22,091 bases of DNA. Origin: Gloeopeniophorella convolvens (taxonomy: Eukaryota; Basidiomycota; Agaricomycetes; Russulales). The stretch covers positions 1 to 22,091 of the forward strand of contig WTXD01000173.1 of assembly GCA_022496205.1 (NCBI GenBank). The letters run 5' to 3'. Position 1 is the stretch's first letter. Each line of letters starts with the position of its first letter. Made by a program: the position numbers and the translations under genes. Under the pieces are notes generated by a model. That model was given only the letters and a program-made list of their open reading frames with translations. It was not told the origin of the DNA and made no database searches. Of this stretch, positions 8,664 through 18,042 are shown piece after piece.

Positions 8664-10225
8664 TCAATCCGTGTCCCCTCCCACCTGTGCGTCAGTGTCC
8701 TCCTCGCCATCGCTCCTGTCGTTCACATCCCCGTCCACACTAGTGTCTTCCTCATCCTCGTCCTCGTCCTCCACCTCGATTATGTCCACCTTATGCTTCA
8801 GAGGACGCGACGGGCCTGTGCCAGGGGTTGACATCTGGTTGCAGATGGCCTCGCGTTGGGCTTGTGCAAGAGACCAGCGTGACTCCCATGTGGCAATCTC
8901 AAACGACGCATTGGCGATGGCACAATCAAGCCGGAAGAGGTCGGCCTCATTGGCGGTGAGGTTGCCCACGATGCACAGCACGTACACAAGCTGCTGCCAG
9001 TCAACCAAGGACGTGGATGCTGCAGCAGCAGCAGCAGCTAGGAAACAATCAACAAACCAACTTCCGTGCAGTTGCGGATAACATACCCCTCTTCCCCGTG
9101 TTGGCCAAGTTCGAGCATGCCGCCTTCCATACAGTACAGGCCTGGCAAGCACACCCCTGTGTGGCCAGTTGAGAGCGACAGCTGGGCTCTCCTGCCTTTG
9201 GGAGGCACTCAATACCCTCCTATTGACATGCCATGCACTACCAAGACTGATCAGTAAAATAATGTGGCACATCAGTACGATGCAAGCACACCGGCTTCCA
9301 GTCCGGTGGTGGGCTGATCCACTCCACTTCCAGTGACTTCATATGCCTCAATACTTTCGGCCTCAGCTTCCCCTTTCCCTTCCCCTTATCGCACGCCTTC
9401 TCGATGGCCTTCGAGTCCACATGCAACTTCCCCTTCAACTTCGAGGACGCCGAAGACTTGATCGGCGACAGCTACAAGGCGTGTAATATCAGTACCCGTG
9501 ACAAACATACTTCCAATCACGTACCTTCGAAATCTCAACGAACACGTCTTGAGTCTTCCACTTCTTGGCCATGCTACCGGAACTTTTAGTTGCAGAAGAC
9601 TTGACCGAGGGCCTGCCGGGGATGAACTGCGGTGGTGTTGCGAGCTTCGCTTTGCAAGCCGTGACTGCATTGTGCAGTTGGTCCTGCGCCTTTTTCACCA
9701 TCAACTCCCCCGCATGTTTCAGGTTGTCAATGCACCTCTTTTCCTCCTGGTAGTTGGCCTCGCAGATGACATTCCACCGCAGCATGTCTTTGGTGCACTG
9801 ACGTTGCTCCGCAAGACAATCTTGTGCCTCGCGTTCTTCCACCTCTTTACAGTGTCGTTGTTCGGCCGTGTGGTAACGGTCATTTTCCCGGGCCTCACGC
9901 TCTTTCGCCCGCTCTTTTGCCTCTTCACAGCGATGTTGTTTGGCCTCGCGACGACAGTCCTTCTCTCGGCGCTTCAACTCACCCTCGCACCCCTGCATGA
10001 GGTTGGGGAAGGCCTTGATCCACCACAAATCGGCATACTCCAACGTGCCCGTCCAGCAAGTAGCCAGGGTGTTGATACCCCAAGGCCAGGCCTATCGGTG
10101 CCCGAACAAGGTAAGTAGCAGGCCGCATGAGGGGAACTAACCATAAGACCCATCGACTGAAGCCCTGGTGGTAGGACCAAGCATGCTGCGATAGGCTGAG
10201 GTGTCCAGGCGGTTCGGCCGAGTCG
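8664..10225 (-). pseudogene. Spliced gene: coiled coil, Cys-rich zinc-cluster-like segment, acidic tail (5'-truncated, one stop)
   Basis: Five exons join without frame conflict: 10225-10150 (partial), 10091-9525, 9471-9292, 9237-9087, 9037-8664, with GT-AG introns of 58, 53, 54 and 49 nt. From the N-terminus one sees SRW|AWPWGINTL, YADLWWIKAFPNLM, then about 130 highly charged residues predicted to form a coiled coil (KRREKD ... EEAKERAKEREAREN). A Cys-rich segment follows (CMACQ, EGIEC, CACQAC, AACS), then an eight-Ala run from a CTG triplet repeat, and a Glu/Asp tail (EVEDEDEDEED). The Cys pattern recalls fungal zinc-cluster domains, so DNA binding is possible. TAG at 9220-9222 interrupts the Cys-rich part. 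Cys, His, Gln and Trp are scattered among Arg in the coil (KDCRREAKQHRCEE), as CpG decay would give. The 5' end is cut at the repeat boundary 10226. I do not recognise the family. Confidence 0.72.
9019..9037. repeat. CAG/CTG triplet repeat in an exon
   Basis: Six CTG triplets plus flanking GCA codons on the minus strand encode the polyalanine run at the start of the last exon, directly after the intron acceptor CCTAG. Confidence 0.8.
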
Positions 10226-10658
10226 CACATATGGACCAAGACCAGCTATATCAGTTATGGAATGGCCCGACTGCAGAATCTTCATATGACTCATGGACAG
10301 CCAACGTCGGCCAACCAGACCGTTTTCACCTATCAGTCATAGCGTCGGCCGACCATGTACCAAAATGGACCGTGCAAGCGTCGCTTTGAATGAAGGAACG
10401 ATTGGAAAAACATAAAATGAAGTATCTAAGGAGTGTTCAGAGAATGTTTGAGTAGTATCCAAGGAGTATCCAAGTATTCATTGAGTGATAAACACATAAG
10501 TACTTTAGTATAGTGAGTAGATACATTAGATGATTCCAAGGGCCCCCACTATACACATAACTCAGGTGGTGAGTGGTAAATTAAGATGAATGAGTGTTAC
10601 CATGTTACATTACATACTATGTAGCGCACTCTGAGTGCATATAAGGCAGAAACACGGA
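10226..10658. repeat. Repeat R, copy 1
   Basis: These 433 bp are repeated in the same orientation at 21659-22091 with no net length change, starting at the same word CACATATGGACCAAGACC. Copy 1 differs mainly at CpG sites, where it usually has TG or CA while copy 2 keeps CG (GGAATGGCCC versus GGAACGGCCC, CCAAAATGGACC versus CCAAAACGGACC). R contains the palindrome GTCGGCCGAC or its decayed form twice and one ACGGACCGTGC motif. Its start truncates the 5' end of the minus-strand gene at 10225, so 10226 looks like a true element boundary. It lacks a TG start, so it is not a standard LTR. Confidence 0.88.
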
Positions 10659-11480
10659 CTGTGCAAGTGCTATAGAATGGACCGTGCAAAGGCCCTATAA
10701 ACAAATCATATAAAATCTGTATATATAGTTCAGTTACTCTACATGTGCACGGTCCGTGCATAAAACGGTCTGTGTAGAGAACGGTCCGTGTAGAAAACGG
10801 TCCGTGTTTAGAATGATTAATGAACAGATTAGATCATGTTAGAGAATAGACTATGCACAGATCAGACTGTGCAGGCAGTATAGGTAATATCTGTGTGAAC
10901 TACTCATCCATAACCTGTTGTGCTAGGTATACAGAGTAGATAGGACTGCATCAATCAAGCTGTTGTAATGGCTATACTCAGATGGCTTTGATTATCCAGG
11001 TGTCAAGCATCATAAGACGTATCTTTACCTACAAGTAAGATATGCTCTCAAACTGAGAATACACTCTGCAAAGTCCTTCAATATGAGAAGGAGCCAGAGA
11101 TGAAGCATGTCCATTGGGGAGTGCATATACACTACAGGAATATTAGACTAGTTGTGAAGACTAATATACAATGAGATACAATAAGTGTACTAGGTGCAAA
11201 GGACTAGATACATCAAGTGACTGCAAGGTTGTCCACCACATACATAACTCAGATGATGAATGATAAATCAAGATGGGTAAGTGTAACCATAATACACTAG
11301 ATACTATGTAGTGTACTCTGAATGTATACAATGCAGAAACACAGACCATGCACACACTATAGAATGGACCGTGCAAGGAGTACTCATATAAGTATTTAAA
11401 ATCGATGGATATAGATTACTTACACTATATATGCTTCGACCGTTTCTGGATCGGACCATGTATTAAATGGACTGTGCAAA
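10516..11480. repeat. Diverged tandem duplication within and beyond R
   Basis: 10516-10830 and 11203-11480 are related direct copies about 690 bp apart. Shared landmarks are GATACAT, ACATAACTCAG, ACTATGTAG, ACTCTGA, GCAGAAACAC and CTATAGAATGGACCGTGCAA, in the same order. The second copy is clearly older. The interval has no credible gene; short AT-rich ORFs were dismissed. Confidence 0.7.
10749..10812. repeat. 16-bp tandem array of the ACGGNCCGTG motif
   Basis: There are four consecutive 16-mers: ACGGTCCGTGCATAAA, ACGGTCTGTGTAGAGA, ACGGTCCGTGTAGAAA, ACGGTCCGTGTTTAGA. The first is preceded by GC, making the full 13-bp dyad GCACGGTCCGTGC at 10747-10759. The array lies in noncoding DNA next to R copy 1. 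Confidence 0.85.
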
Positions 11481-11584
11481 AACTATGATCATGCTAATAC
11501 ACCTCAAACATCAACAAGCTAGGTACACAATAAATAAAAACTACCTAGGCAATGCAGTATAACCTAGAAACTATACTCCACCAC

Positions 11585-13181
11585 TCAAGAAGTCATTGGG
11601 AACTCTGCCTGCCCCTCGTCCTCTATTAGGATTGCTGCAGGGTAAGGAACAATGTCAGTACCACAAGATAGTGAATAGGGAGAAGAATTGTACCTAGCCT
11701 TTTCAGTCAGCATAGTGTTAGCTTTGGACGACTTGTGCTTGTAGAGAGTGCCATGGCAGGCACATCTTGGATGGATCTTGTAGCTGGAGATCTGTGGGGA
11801 GACTGTCCTCTTGGAGCCAAGCAAATTGATCTTTCTTAAGGGCACTCCAGCTAATAGCAAGGTTTTTGCGGCCTGTGACAAACTCTATATCATATTATAA
11901 GGAGTAATAAACAAGGTGAAGGGCGACTCACTGAGATGTAGGGTGAGAAAGTCTCTGACAGCACCCTGAATCACTTTGGCATGATGCTGAGAATAGTCTG
12001 CAATCACTGGAACCAGAGGACATCCTTCTCTATCAAGTTCAATCATGATCGGCTCATGATTGGCCTTTCCAGATGCTGCTGGTGCTGGAACATGCATAGC
12101 TAGCAGGGATATTAGTGATAGAGATATTGAAGACAGATAAACACGGACCATTTGCAAAGCACCTCTGAGAATATCTCTTCCAGCTATTCCACAATGGGGC
12201 TGTCTCCCAGTCTCTGATCATACTCTTGAAGTCAACTCCATTGTCAATATATTTGTTATACTCTTGTCTGATTACCAAATTAGCATTGTGCATAAGGGAT
12301 AATAGAAGCATATATTTCACTCACCCACAAGCTCTGATGGTATTTGTCTCATCTGTCCAGATGCAGAGGACAAATGTTCTGATACCACAGTATCGATATA
12401 GCTGCTCTGGAAGTCTCTGATCACTCTTCCTCGCATCTTAAGTGCAAGACTGTGAGATTGCACGGGCCGAACAGGGGGTTAGAAGGTCCGTGCAAAGGGG
12501 ACAATATGGAAATGACTGACCAACACTGGATCTCACAAGGTGGGCCTCTGAGAGACCACTCATTGGCTGTTTCCTGAAGCACAGCCATCTCATCTTCTGT
12601 CACAGGTGCCATGAGCTCTGTGGTGGTACGCTGCAGGTATCCAAAGTAGACTGGAGTGCCAGGAGGTGCTCCAGAGTTTGTTCAGTGAGATTCATGATCT
12701 TGTCACGGTTCTCTTGATAGAACACATTTCTGGCAGACCACTTGCGTGTGAAACGCATAAATCTGGCTAGGGCTTTGCGAGATCGGTTGTCAAACCACTT
12801 GCGGACTTTCTGAGCCAATGGTGAGCCAGAGAATGCTGAAATGATACATAGAACGGACCGTGCGAGCCTCCCCTTTGTCAAATCATCCCCCTCATCTCTC
12901 AGTGCTGTGAGGTCACCCAGAACACGATTGACTAGAAGAGCTCTGTCTGGTGCATCGCTGACTCGATACTCATCCAGATTCTCATGCAGAATCTCTAGAT
13001 CGGCCTCAGTCAGCTTGAAGGGAGAGTCATCATCATCCTCTTGTTGTATGTGGCCTTCTGAGCGATCAGGTGAGCGATCAAGATGATTTGAGGCAGGGAG
13101 AGGGTTTTCAAGGTCCCAGCCTTCTTGTTCATCTTCAGCAGGTCCAAAAACATCATCAGCAGTGTTGTAGAGATGGGCCAT
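11585..13181 (-). CDS. Spliced gene of unknown function, possible DNA-binding protein of the KDZ block
   Basis: Exons 13181-12537, 12436-12325, 12267-12149, 12084-11932 and from 11884 join in frame through GT-AG introns of 100, 57, 64 and 47 nt. The start is ATG at 13181 (MAHLYNTADDVFGP). An acidic N-terminus is followed by a basic region (VRKWFDNRSRKALARF, FTRKWSARNVF). A 1-base loss near 12672 moves the frame, which resumes GAPPGTPVYFGYLQRTTTEL and TEDEMAVLQETANEWS. Later exons give YRYCGIRTFVL, IDNGVDFKSM, DWETAPLWNSWKRY and FVTGRKNLAISWSALKKD, ending near DPSKM. I recall similar uncharacterised proteins in Agaricomycetes. WFDNRSRK loosely resembles a homeodomain recognition helix, and the GYLQRTTTEL part an HMG-like helix; both are weak. 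The 3' exon is unresolved, and 11585 is the end of a plausible final frame. Apart from the frameshift the gene looks intact. Confidence 0.66.
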
Positions 13182-13394
13182 AGGAGTAGTAGAGCAGTTG
13201 ACAGTAGTAGAGGAGTGATACAAGCTAGGAAATCAATGCAGATGGCTGATGCGTGCTCAAACATGCTGAATTCATATCTATGTGTTGAGATAATGATTAG
13301 ATGTGGGTGGAACGGGCCGTGATTGGCCGGGCCTGATGAGCAGTCATGTAAAGTGTAGATTGTGATCAGCACGGATATGATAAGATATGGCAAC

Positions 13395-13438
13395 ACGGGC
13401 CGTGTGTAGAACGGACCGTGCAGAACACCGTGCGACGA
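13395..13438. promoter_or_regulatory. Phased motif array upstream of the minus-strand gene
   Basis: There are three adjacent units of 16, 14 and 14 bp: ACGGGCCGTGTGTAGA, ACGGACCGTGCAGA, ACACCGTGCGACGA. They lie about 215-260 bp upstream of the start at 13181. A regulatory role is inferred from repetition and placement only. Confidence 0.55.
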
Positions 13439-13460
13439 CAATATTAAAGTAGTTCAAAAC

Positions 13461-13490
13461 ACACAAGTTCACACAAGTTCACACAAGTTC
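13461..13490. repeat. Three perfect copies of ACACAAGTTC
   Basis: The 10-bp word ACACAAGTTC occurs three times back to back, with a partial copy (GTTCAAAAC) just before. The function is unknown. Confidence 0.9.
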
Positions 13491-13580
13491 AGAGATCACA
13501 GAGCATGGCAAAAACGCGAGATACATTGTACAATAATGAGTGCAGACAGAGGGAAACAGAATATGGATAGTACAATGTAT

Positions 13581-14960
13581 TTAGGCCCTTGAGTGGCCAC
13601 TCATGATGGAAGCAAAGTCCCTCACCTGCTCACAGCGCCCCTTCAAGGCCTCCAGCTCACTGATGATGTCCTCCATCTCCCTGAGAACATCAACAAAGTT
13701 GTTGATGGTCCTGTGGGTCTGAGGGGAGGTGGAGATGTGTTGAGACGGACAGGACTCAGGACAGGAAGGACGTCTCTGATTAGATTAGATAAGGGACTCG
13801 ATGATTGCGAGCTATTGATCTACATGTATATGACATCATTATGTTCTAGCCTAAGGCTGTACTACTTCTTCTGTTCTAGATTCTTCGGCTCTTCCATGAC
13901 CACATGCAGTTCCGGGTTGACCCACTGCAGTTCGGTCGACCATTTAGTTCGCTTTCACATGGGTCTCTGGTTATCACATGTTGCTGTTGTTATCACATGC
14001 AAACCTCCTTTTGTGTATAAAGACGCTGTTTCGCCTTGTACTCAGTCTGTTGACTTCCTGACTGAGGCGTCTTTCTTCCGATTCCGCTTCTTATTACTTT
14101 AGCTTTGCTCTTGCTGCTAGTATGCGCCATGACATTCATCTGTTGACTTCATGACTGAGCTTTGCTCTTGCTCTAGTTGCACCTGTTTCTGCTGGCTTCA
14201 ACAGATGTCCTCAGCAGAGGGTCAGCCTCTGCACGGCCAGGGTGAGAGGGGAGCCTTGGGGACTCTTGAGGCTCATCCTTGATAATGGGGGAGTGCTGTG
14301 TTACCCTGGGGCGTTTCCTGGGCTGTTTGAGGCTCTAAAACAAGGTGAGATGTGTCTGGGATCAGACCATGCAACAGCGCACCTCAGGGGAGTCTGGCTC
14401 ATCCTGCACCTCGATCTCCTCGTCCTCATCCTCCTCAGCCGGCTCACTCTGGGTCTTCTGGGGTTTCTCCCATGCTTTCCATGAGCTGGCCAAGCTCTTG
14501 AGCTTCGCACCAGGGAGAATGGGTGAGGGAGGGGTGGGGGATGCCATTCTGACATCACCTGTGGCCTGCTTGACCTTGTTCTAAAGGATAACAGCTTGTG
14601 AGCATGGAGAATAGCACATATACATTGTCAGACTCACCTTTCCCTTTTCCACCTTCCTGGTGGGTGGGGCCTCTTCCCCAGACGACTCAAAGGTTGCCTG
14701 AACAGCCTTTGGCTCCTGCTTGGACCTGGTGGAGGCTGCACGGCTTGGTGCACGAGAGGCAGCAGGCTCTGGGGCCACCTTGTCACCCTTAGTGGATGAG
14801 AGTGACTCTAGAAACATGCAGTGAGTTAAATATCACACAGAATGGACTGTGACGCACGCTTGGAGGCCTTGGCAATGATGGACTTGCCACCAGGGGTCTG
14901 GGCAGGGGATGCACCCTTCTCCTGCTTGATGGGCTTTGGCTGAGGGACTTTGGGGGCCAT
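13581..14960 (-). pseudogene. Spliced gene of unknown function, Pro/Lys/Ser-rich with C-terminal coiled coil, interrupted by an LTR
   Basis: The start ATG is at 14960 (MAPKVPQPKPIKQEKGASPA). Exons 14960-14858, 14807-14638, 14580-14383 and 14334-14204 join in frame through introns of 50, 57 and 48 nt. The LTR relic 13738-14203 then splits the exon, and the last part, 13737-13581, ends in TAA with a heptad-like helix (INNFVDVLREMEDIISELEA). The middle is low complexity: APSRAASTRSKQEP, an acidic run AEEDEDEEIEVQDEPDSP, and basic KQPRKRPRV that could be a nuclear localisation signal. The frame before the LTR is off by one from the frame after it, so a small indel also lies here. It is divergent from the gene at 16036, and the shared upstream region carries motif arrays. 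Family not recognised; roughly 250 residues. Confidence 0.68.
13738..14203 (+). mobile_element. Solo LTR A, inside an exon
   Basis: This LTR starts TGTTGAGACGG and ends GGCTTCAACA, giving the TGTTGA/TCAACA terminal inverted repeat. A TATA-like GTGTATAAAG is at about 14014. Flanks are GATG on both sides (13734-13737 and 14204-14207); a 5-bp AGATG duplication would need loss of one A. It is diverged in sequence from LTRs B and C (which lie in the opposite orientation) and related to the LTR-like segment of the palindrome arms. No internal retroelement sequence accompanies it, so it is a product of LTR-LTR recombination. Confidence 0.88.
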
Positions 14961-15475
14961 TGGGACAGTTGAGGATATTGTGAGTGGGGAGGAGCAAGGT
15001 GGGAATAATCAGAGCGCTGCAAATGACCCTCAAGACACGCTGTGAACCAGACTGTGCAATACCCATCAAGGAAACATCTCTGTGATCAAATTGATCAATG
15101 CACAGACCATGCAGAACGGACCGTGCAATGCGGACCGTTCAAGCGATATCAGATCACCTGAAGAAGTGATGTCATTATCTAGATCTTGATCATAATCAGA
15201 TCTTTGTTGTGAATGACATCACTGGGCCTAGATCATTCTAGAAGTTGCCAGAATCTTCTCGCAACTTCTCTCAGCTTCTCCTATCACCTGACTATGATTT
15301 GTGATGTGCTAGAACGGTCCGTGCAATGACCCGGTCATGTGAGAGACCTGAGTCACATGCAGATCTCTCACACTTATCACATGTTCAGTGTGACATCAGA
15401 TCCTGTGATGTGGTGGCTGCATGTGATGAGAGAGTCTAGAATAGTCTAGAATCGAATGGAAACACTGAACCATTG
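14961..15475. promoter_or_regulatory. Upstream region of the minus gene at 14960, motif-rich
   Basis: No gene is evident. The region holds decayed and intact motif copies near 15050, 15102-15143 and 15312, and a 12-bp inverted repeat AGTGATGTCATT (15165-15176) / AATGACATCACT (15212-15223). Near its right end TCTAGAATAGTCTAGAATC resembles words inside the nearby LTRs and may be an older LTR scrap. With 15845-16035 it forms the divergent promoter of the genes at 14960 and 16036. Confidence 0.55.
15102..15143. promoter_or_regulatory. 14-bp phased motif array
   Basis: There are three adjacent 14-mers: ACAGACCATGCAGA, ACGGACCGTGCAAT, GCGGACCGTTCAAG. The first shows both CpGs changed to CpA. They lie about 140-180 bp upstream of the minus-strand start at 14960. 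Confidence 0.6.
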
Positions 15476-15844
15476 TGTTGAAGCGCAGCAGAGGGTGAAG
15501 TGACAACTGAAGGACACAGAGTGACACTCAGTCAGAGAAGGTCAAAAGACTGAGGCTACAGAGGCGAAGAAAGAGGTCCTTATATACAGTAAGGAGCGAC
15601 AGATAGCATGTGATAAACACTGCTTAGAAAGCCTAGGAGACCCACATGAAACGGAGTAAGAGTGGGTACCAGAGTACAAGGTGGGTCATGGAATGCCCTA
15701 GAATAGTCCAGAATCATGGAAACGAATGTGGGGCTGAACACAGCCTTAAGTCTAGAACATTATGTACACAAGATAAGATAGTCCTTGATCATTAGGTCCA
15801 TATCTAATCTAATCAGAGCCGCCAGGACACTGTCCGTCTCAACA
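15476..15844 (-). mobile_element. Solo LTR B, between divergent genes
   Basis: It begins TGTTGAAGCGCAGCAG and ends GTCCGTCTCAACA on the plus strand; its TATA-like box places it in minus orientation. A perfect 5-bp target duplication CATTG flanks it (15471-15475 and 15845-15849). It is nearly identical to LTR C except that C has an extra segment of about 117 bp. Confidence 0.95.
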
Positions 15845-16035
15845 CATTGTGTTGGTAATCTGATGGATCAATAGATGCGATGAGAACGGCCCGGTTTGGG
15901 CGAATGGAACGGTCCGTGCGAGGGGCATGCACAGCCCGTTTGTAGGCGCTTTGGGGGCATTTTGGGAACTCTGAGTCGCACTGAGTGCTTCCTCACATTG
16001 CCCAGCAATATCTCCACTTTATTCATCATTGCATC

Positions 16036-18042
16036 ATGGCTGCCATTGACCCCAAGCTTCTCAAGGACTACCAAAGGCTTCCCTTTCAGCAACAGAGGCA
16101 GATCCTCTGTGCTGGGAGAATTCTGGAGGCTCTCTTACTTCGAAGGCAAGGCCAGACAGCCTCTGATGATGTGCTCATGCTTGGTATCAATAGGGAACTG
16201 GTGAGTCTCAATCACACTCTCTAATCATTCTGCATTACTGATAGTGAATACTAGGCTGAGGCATCCATGTGGGAGGATCAGGATGCCAAGGATAGGGCCC
16301 ATCCCATCACTAGCTTTGTGGCTAGTTTCCTTGAGGAGGGGAACACAGATCTGGGTGAGATCAACCTAGATGAGCTCATTGAGAGGTGCAAAGAGCTGGA
16401 GGATGAGCATGGGGTGATTGCATGCAGTGAGCCCAACCTGTTCAATGATCAAGACCCATCCCACCCTGAGTGGTGGATGCTAGAGGGGGACAACAATGGG
16501 GAGGGAGATGGGGAGCCAGAGGGTGAGGAGAATGAGGAGGAGGAGGATGGAGAGGAAGAGCAGCCCTCTGGAGGTGCGTGGTGCACGGTCCGTGCATTCT
16601 GAACACTAACAGCCATTTCTACCTCGATTTCAGAGTCTGAGCAGCCTGAGGAGCCCCCCTCAGCGCCGCGTCGCTCGGGCCGTCTTCAACAGCGCAAGGG
16701 AGATGCTGCTGAGGCCCAGAAGACCCCCCAGAAGGTCCAAGACGACGATCAAGACGTCCCTCAATCGGTGAGCAGCTCAATCGCTGAAAGCTTCAAGGTG
16801 GGTGACTTTGAAGGCAATTCTGAACAGGGGGAGGTTGTGGAGCCTGTTGAGGCCCCATCAGCGGTCGTCTTGGGCAAGAGAAAGGCACGGCCCACTCGCC
16901 GTCGCGCCCCCACCGCCCAGGAGAGTGAAGAGGCCCATATTGTCACTCTGAACAACTATGACACGGTCCGTGCTTGCGATAACTCGCAGATTTCAACTAA
17001 TCGGTCCGTTCTCAGATGAAATGTGGTCCCTGCAATTGCCTTGTCAAGAAGTATGAGCCACAGAGCTCTACCTCCAGCAGCAGGGCCTACACATGCAAAT
17101 CCTGTCATGATGGCAAGATCAAGTGCTTCCCTGTTGCTGAGTGGGCTCTGCACATGTTGCAGAACAGGGAGAACTACATCAAGACACTCACAGAGGCTGA
17201 GTTTGTTTGTGAGTGCTCATTCTACTAATTTCTGATTTGTCTGACTATTTTAGCGAATGAGGAGCTCAGGGAGATGCTCACTGGCGTTGAGACCCTCACA
17301 GAGGGTCTCATATCTCAGCTGGGCACCCTGAACCTTGGCAGCAACCTCCCCTCTTGTGCCAACACCTCCACTGTCCCCAACCCCATTGACTCACCTGCAG
17401 GTTCGATGCAGTCATTTGGGATCTCGTGTTGAAGCGCAGCAGAGGGTGGAGTGACAACTGAAGGACACAGAGTGATGCTCAGTCAGAGAAGGTCAAAAGA
17501 CTAATACATTAGTGCAATACCTGAAGGACACAGAGTGACGCTACAAGGTAAGGTAAGCATAAGGTAGAAGTGAAAGGAGTGTAAGTGTACTTGCCTCAGT
17601 CAGAGAAGGTCAAAAGACTGAGGCTACAAAGGCGAAGAAAGAGGTCCTTATATACAGTAAGGAGCGACAGATAGCATGTGATAAACACTGCTTAGAAAGC
17701 CTAGGAGACCCACATGAAACGGAGTAAGAGTGGGTACCGGAGTACAAGGTGGGTCATGGAATGCCCTAGAATAGTCCAGAACATGGAAACGAATGTGGGG
17801 CTGAACACAGCCTTAAGTCTAGAACATTATGTACACAAGATAAGATAGTCCTTGATCATTAGGTCCATATCTAATCTAATCAGAGCCGCCAGGACACTGT
17901 CCGTCTCAACATCTCGAGGCTCACGGTAAATGACCCAGCAGCATCAGAGAGTGCCTCAGTGCCTCGTGATGCACGCAGCACGGGCCGTGCACCCTCCACT
18001 CGAGGTGCACGCCCCTCTGGCACTTCTGGAGGTCGTCGTTGA
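16036..18042 (+). pseudogene. Spliced gene: acidic protein with Cys-rich zinc-binding-like domain, last exon split by an LTR
   Basis: Exons 16036-16200, 16255-16573, 16634-16965, 17016-17208 and 17254-17426 plus 17917-18042 join in one frame through GT-AG introns of 54, 60, 50 and 45 nt. Phase is also kept across LTR C, giving 435 residues. The N-terminal part is helical and Gln-rich (MAAIDPKLLKDYQRLPFQQQ). An acidic stretch follows (GEGDGEPEGEENEEEEDGEE), then a basic RKARPTRRRAPT that may be a nuclear signal. A Cys-rich module CGPCNCL ... YTCKSCHDGKIKCF resembles the split zinc-cluster motifs of Agaricomycete transposon-linked proteins. A helix and a Ser/Gly/Arg tail follow (STGRAPSTRGARPS, which includes a translated motif copy). 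Intron 3 uses the motif itself as splice donor. With the LTR in place translation would stop early or depend on removal, so I call it disrupted. Confidence 0.72.
17427..17911 (-). mobile_element. Solo LTR C, inside the last exon of the Cys-rich gene
   Basis: It has the same TGTTGAAGCG...GTCTCAACA ends as LTR B. A perfect 5-bp duplication TCTCG flanks it (17422-17426 and 17912-17916). Removing the LTR and one TCTCG leaves the host exon in frame, so the insertion is recent relative to the gene. The extra 117-bp part repeats CAGAGAAGGTCAAAAGACT and GAAGGACACAGAGTGA, showing an internal duplication absent from LTR B. Confidence 0.96.

Larger units (their letters stand above)
13182..13580. other. 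5' region of the minus-strand gene and 3' flank of the next
   Basis: No gene is evident. The interval holds one ACGGGCCGTG motif near 13311, a phased motif array at 13395-13438 and a 10-bp direct repeat at 13461-13490. It lies upstream of the gene starting at 13181 and downstream of the stop codon at 13581, so it should include the promoter of the former. Confidence 0.6.

Noticed and set aside
8491..10118. Plus-strand ORFs of up to 206 codons
   Set aside because: They are antisense to the minus-strand spliced gene, whose four introns keep phase; the plus ORFs have no recognisable motif.
13593..14102. Plus-strand 169-codon ORF
   Set aside because: It is antisense to the last exon of the minus gene and runs into LTR A.
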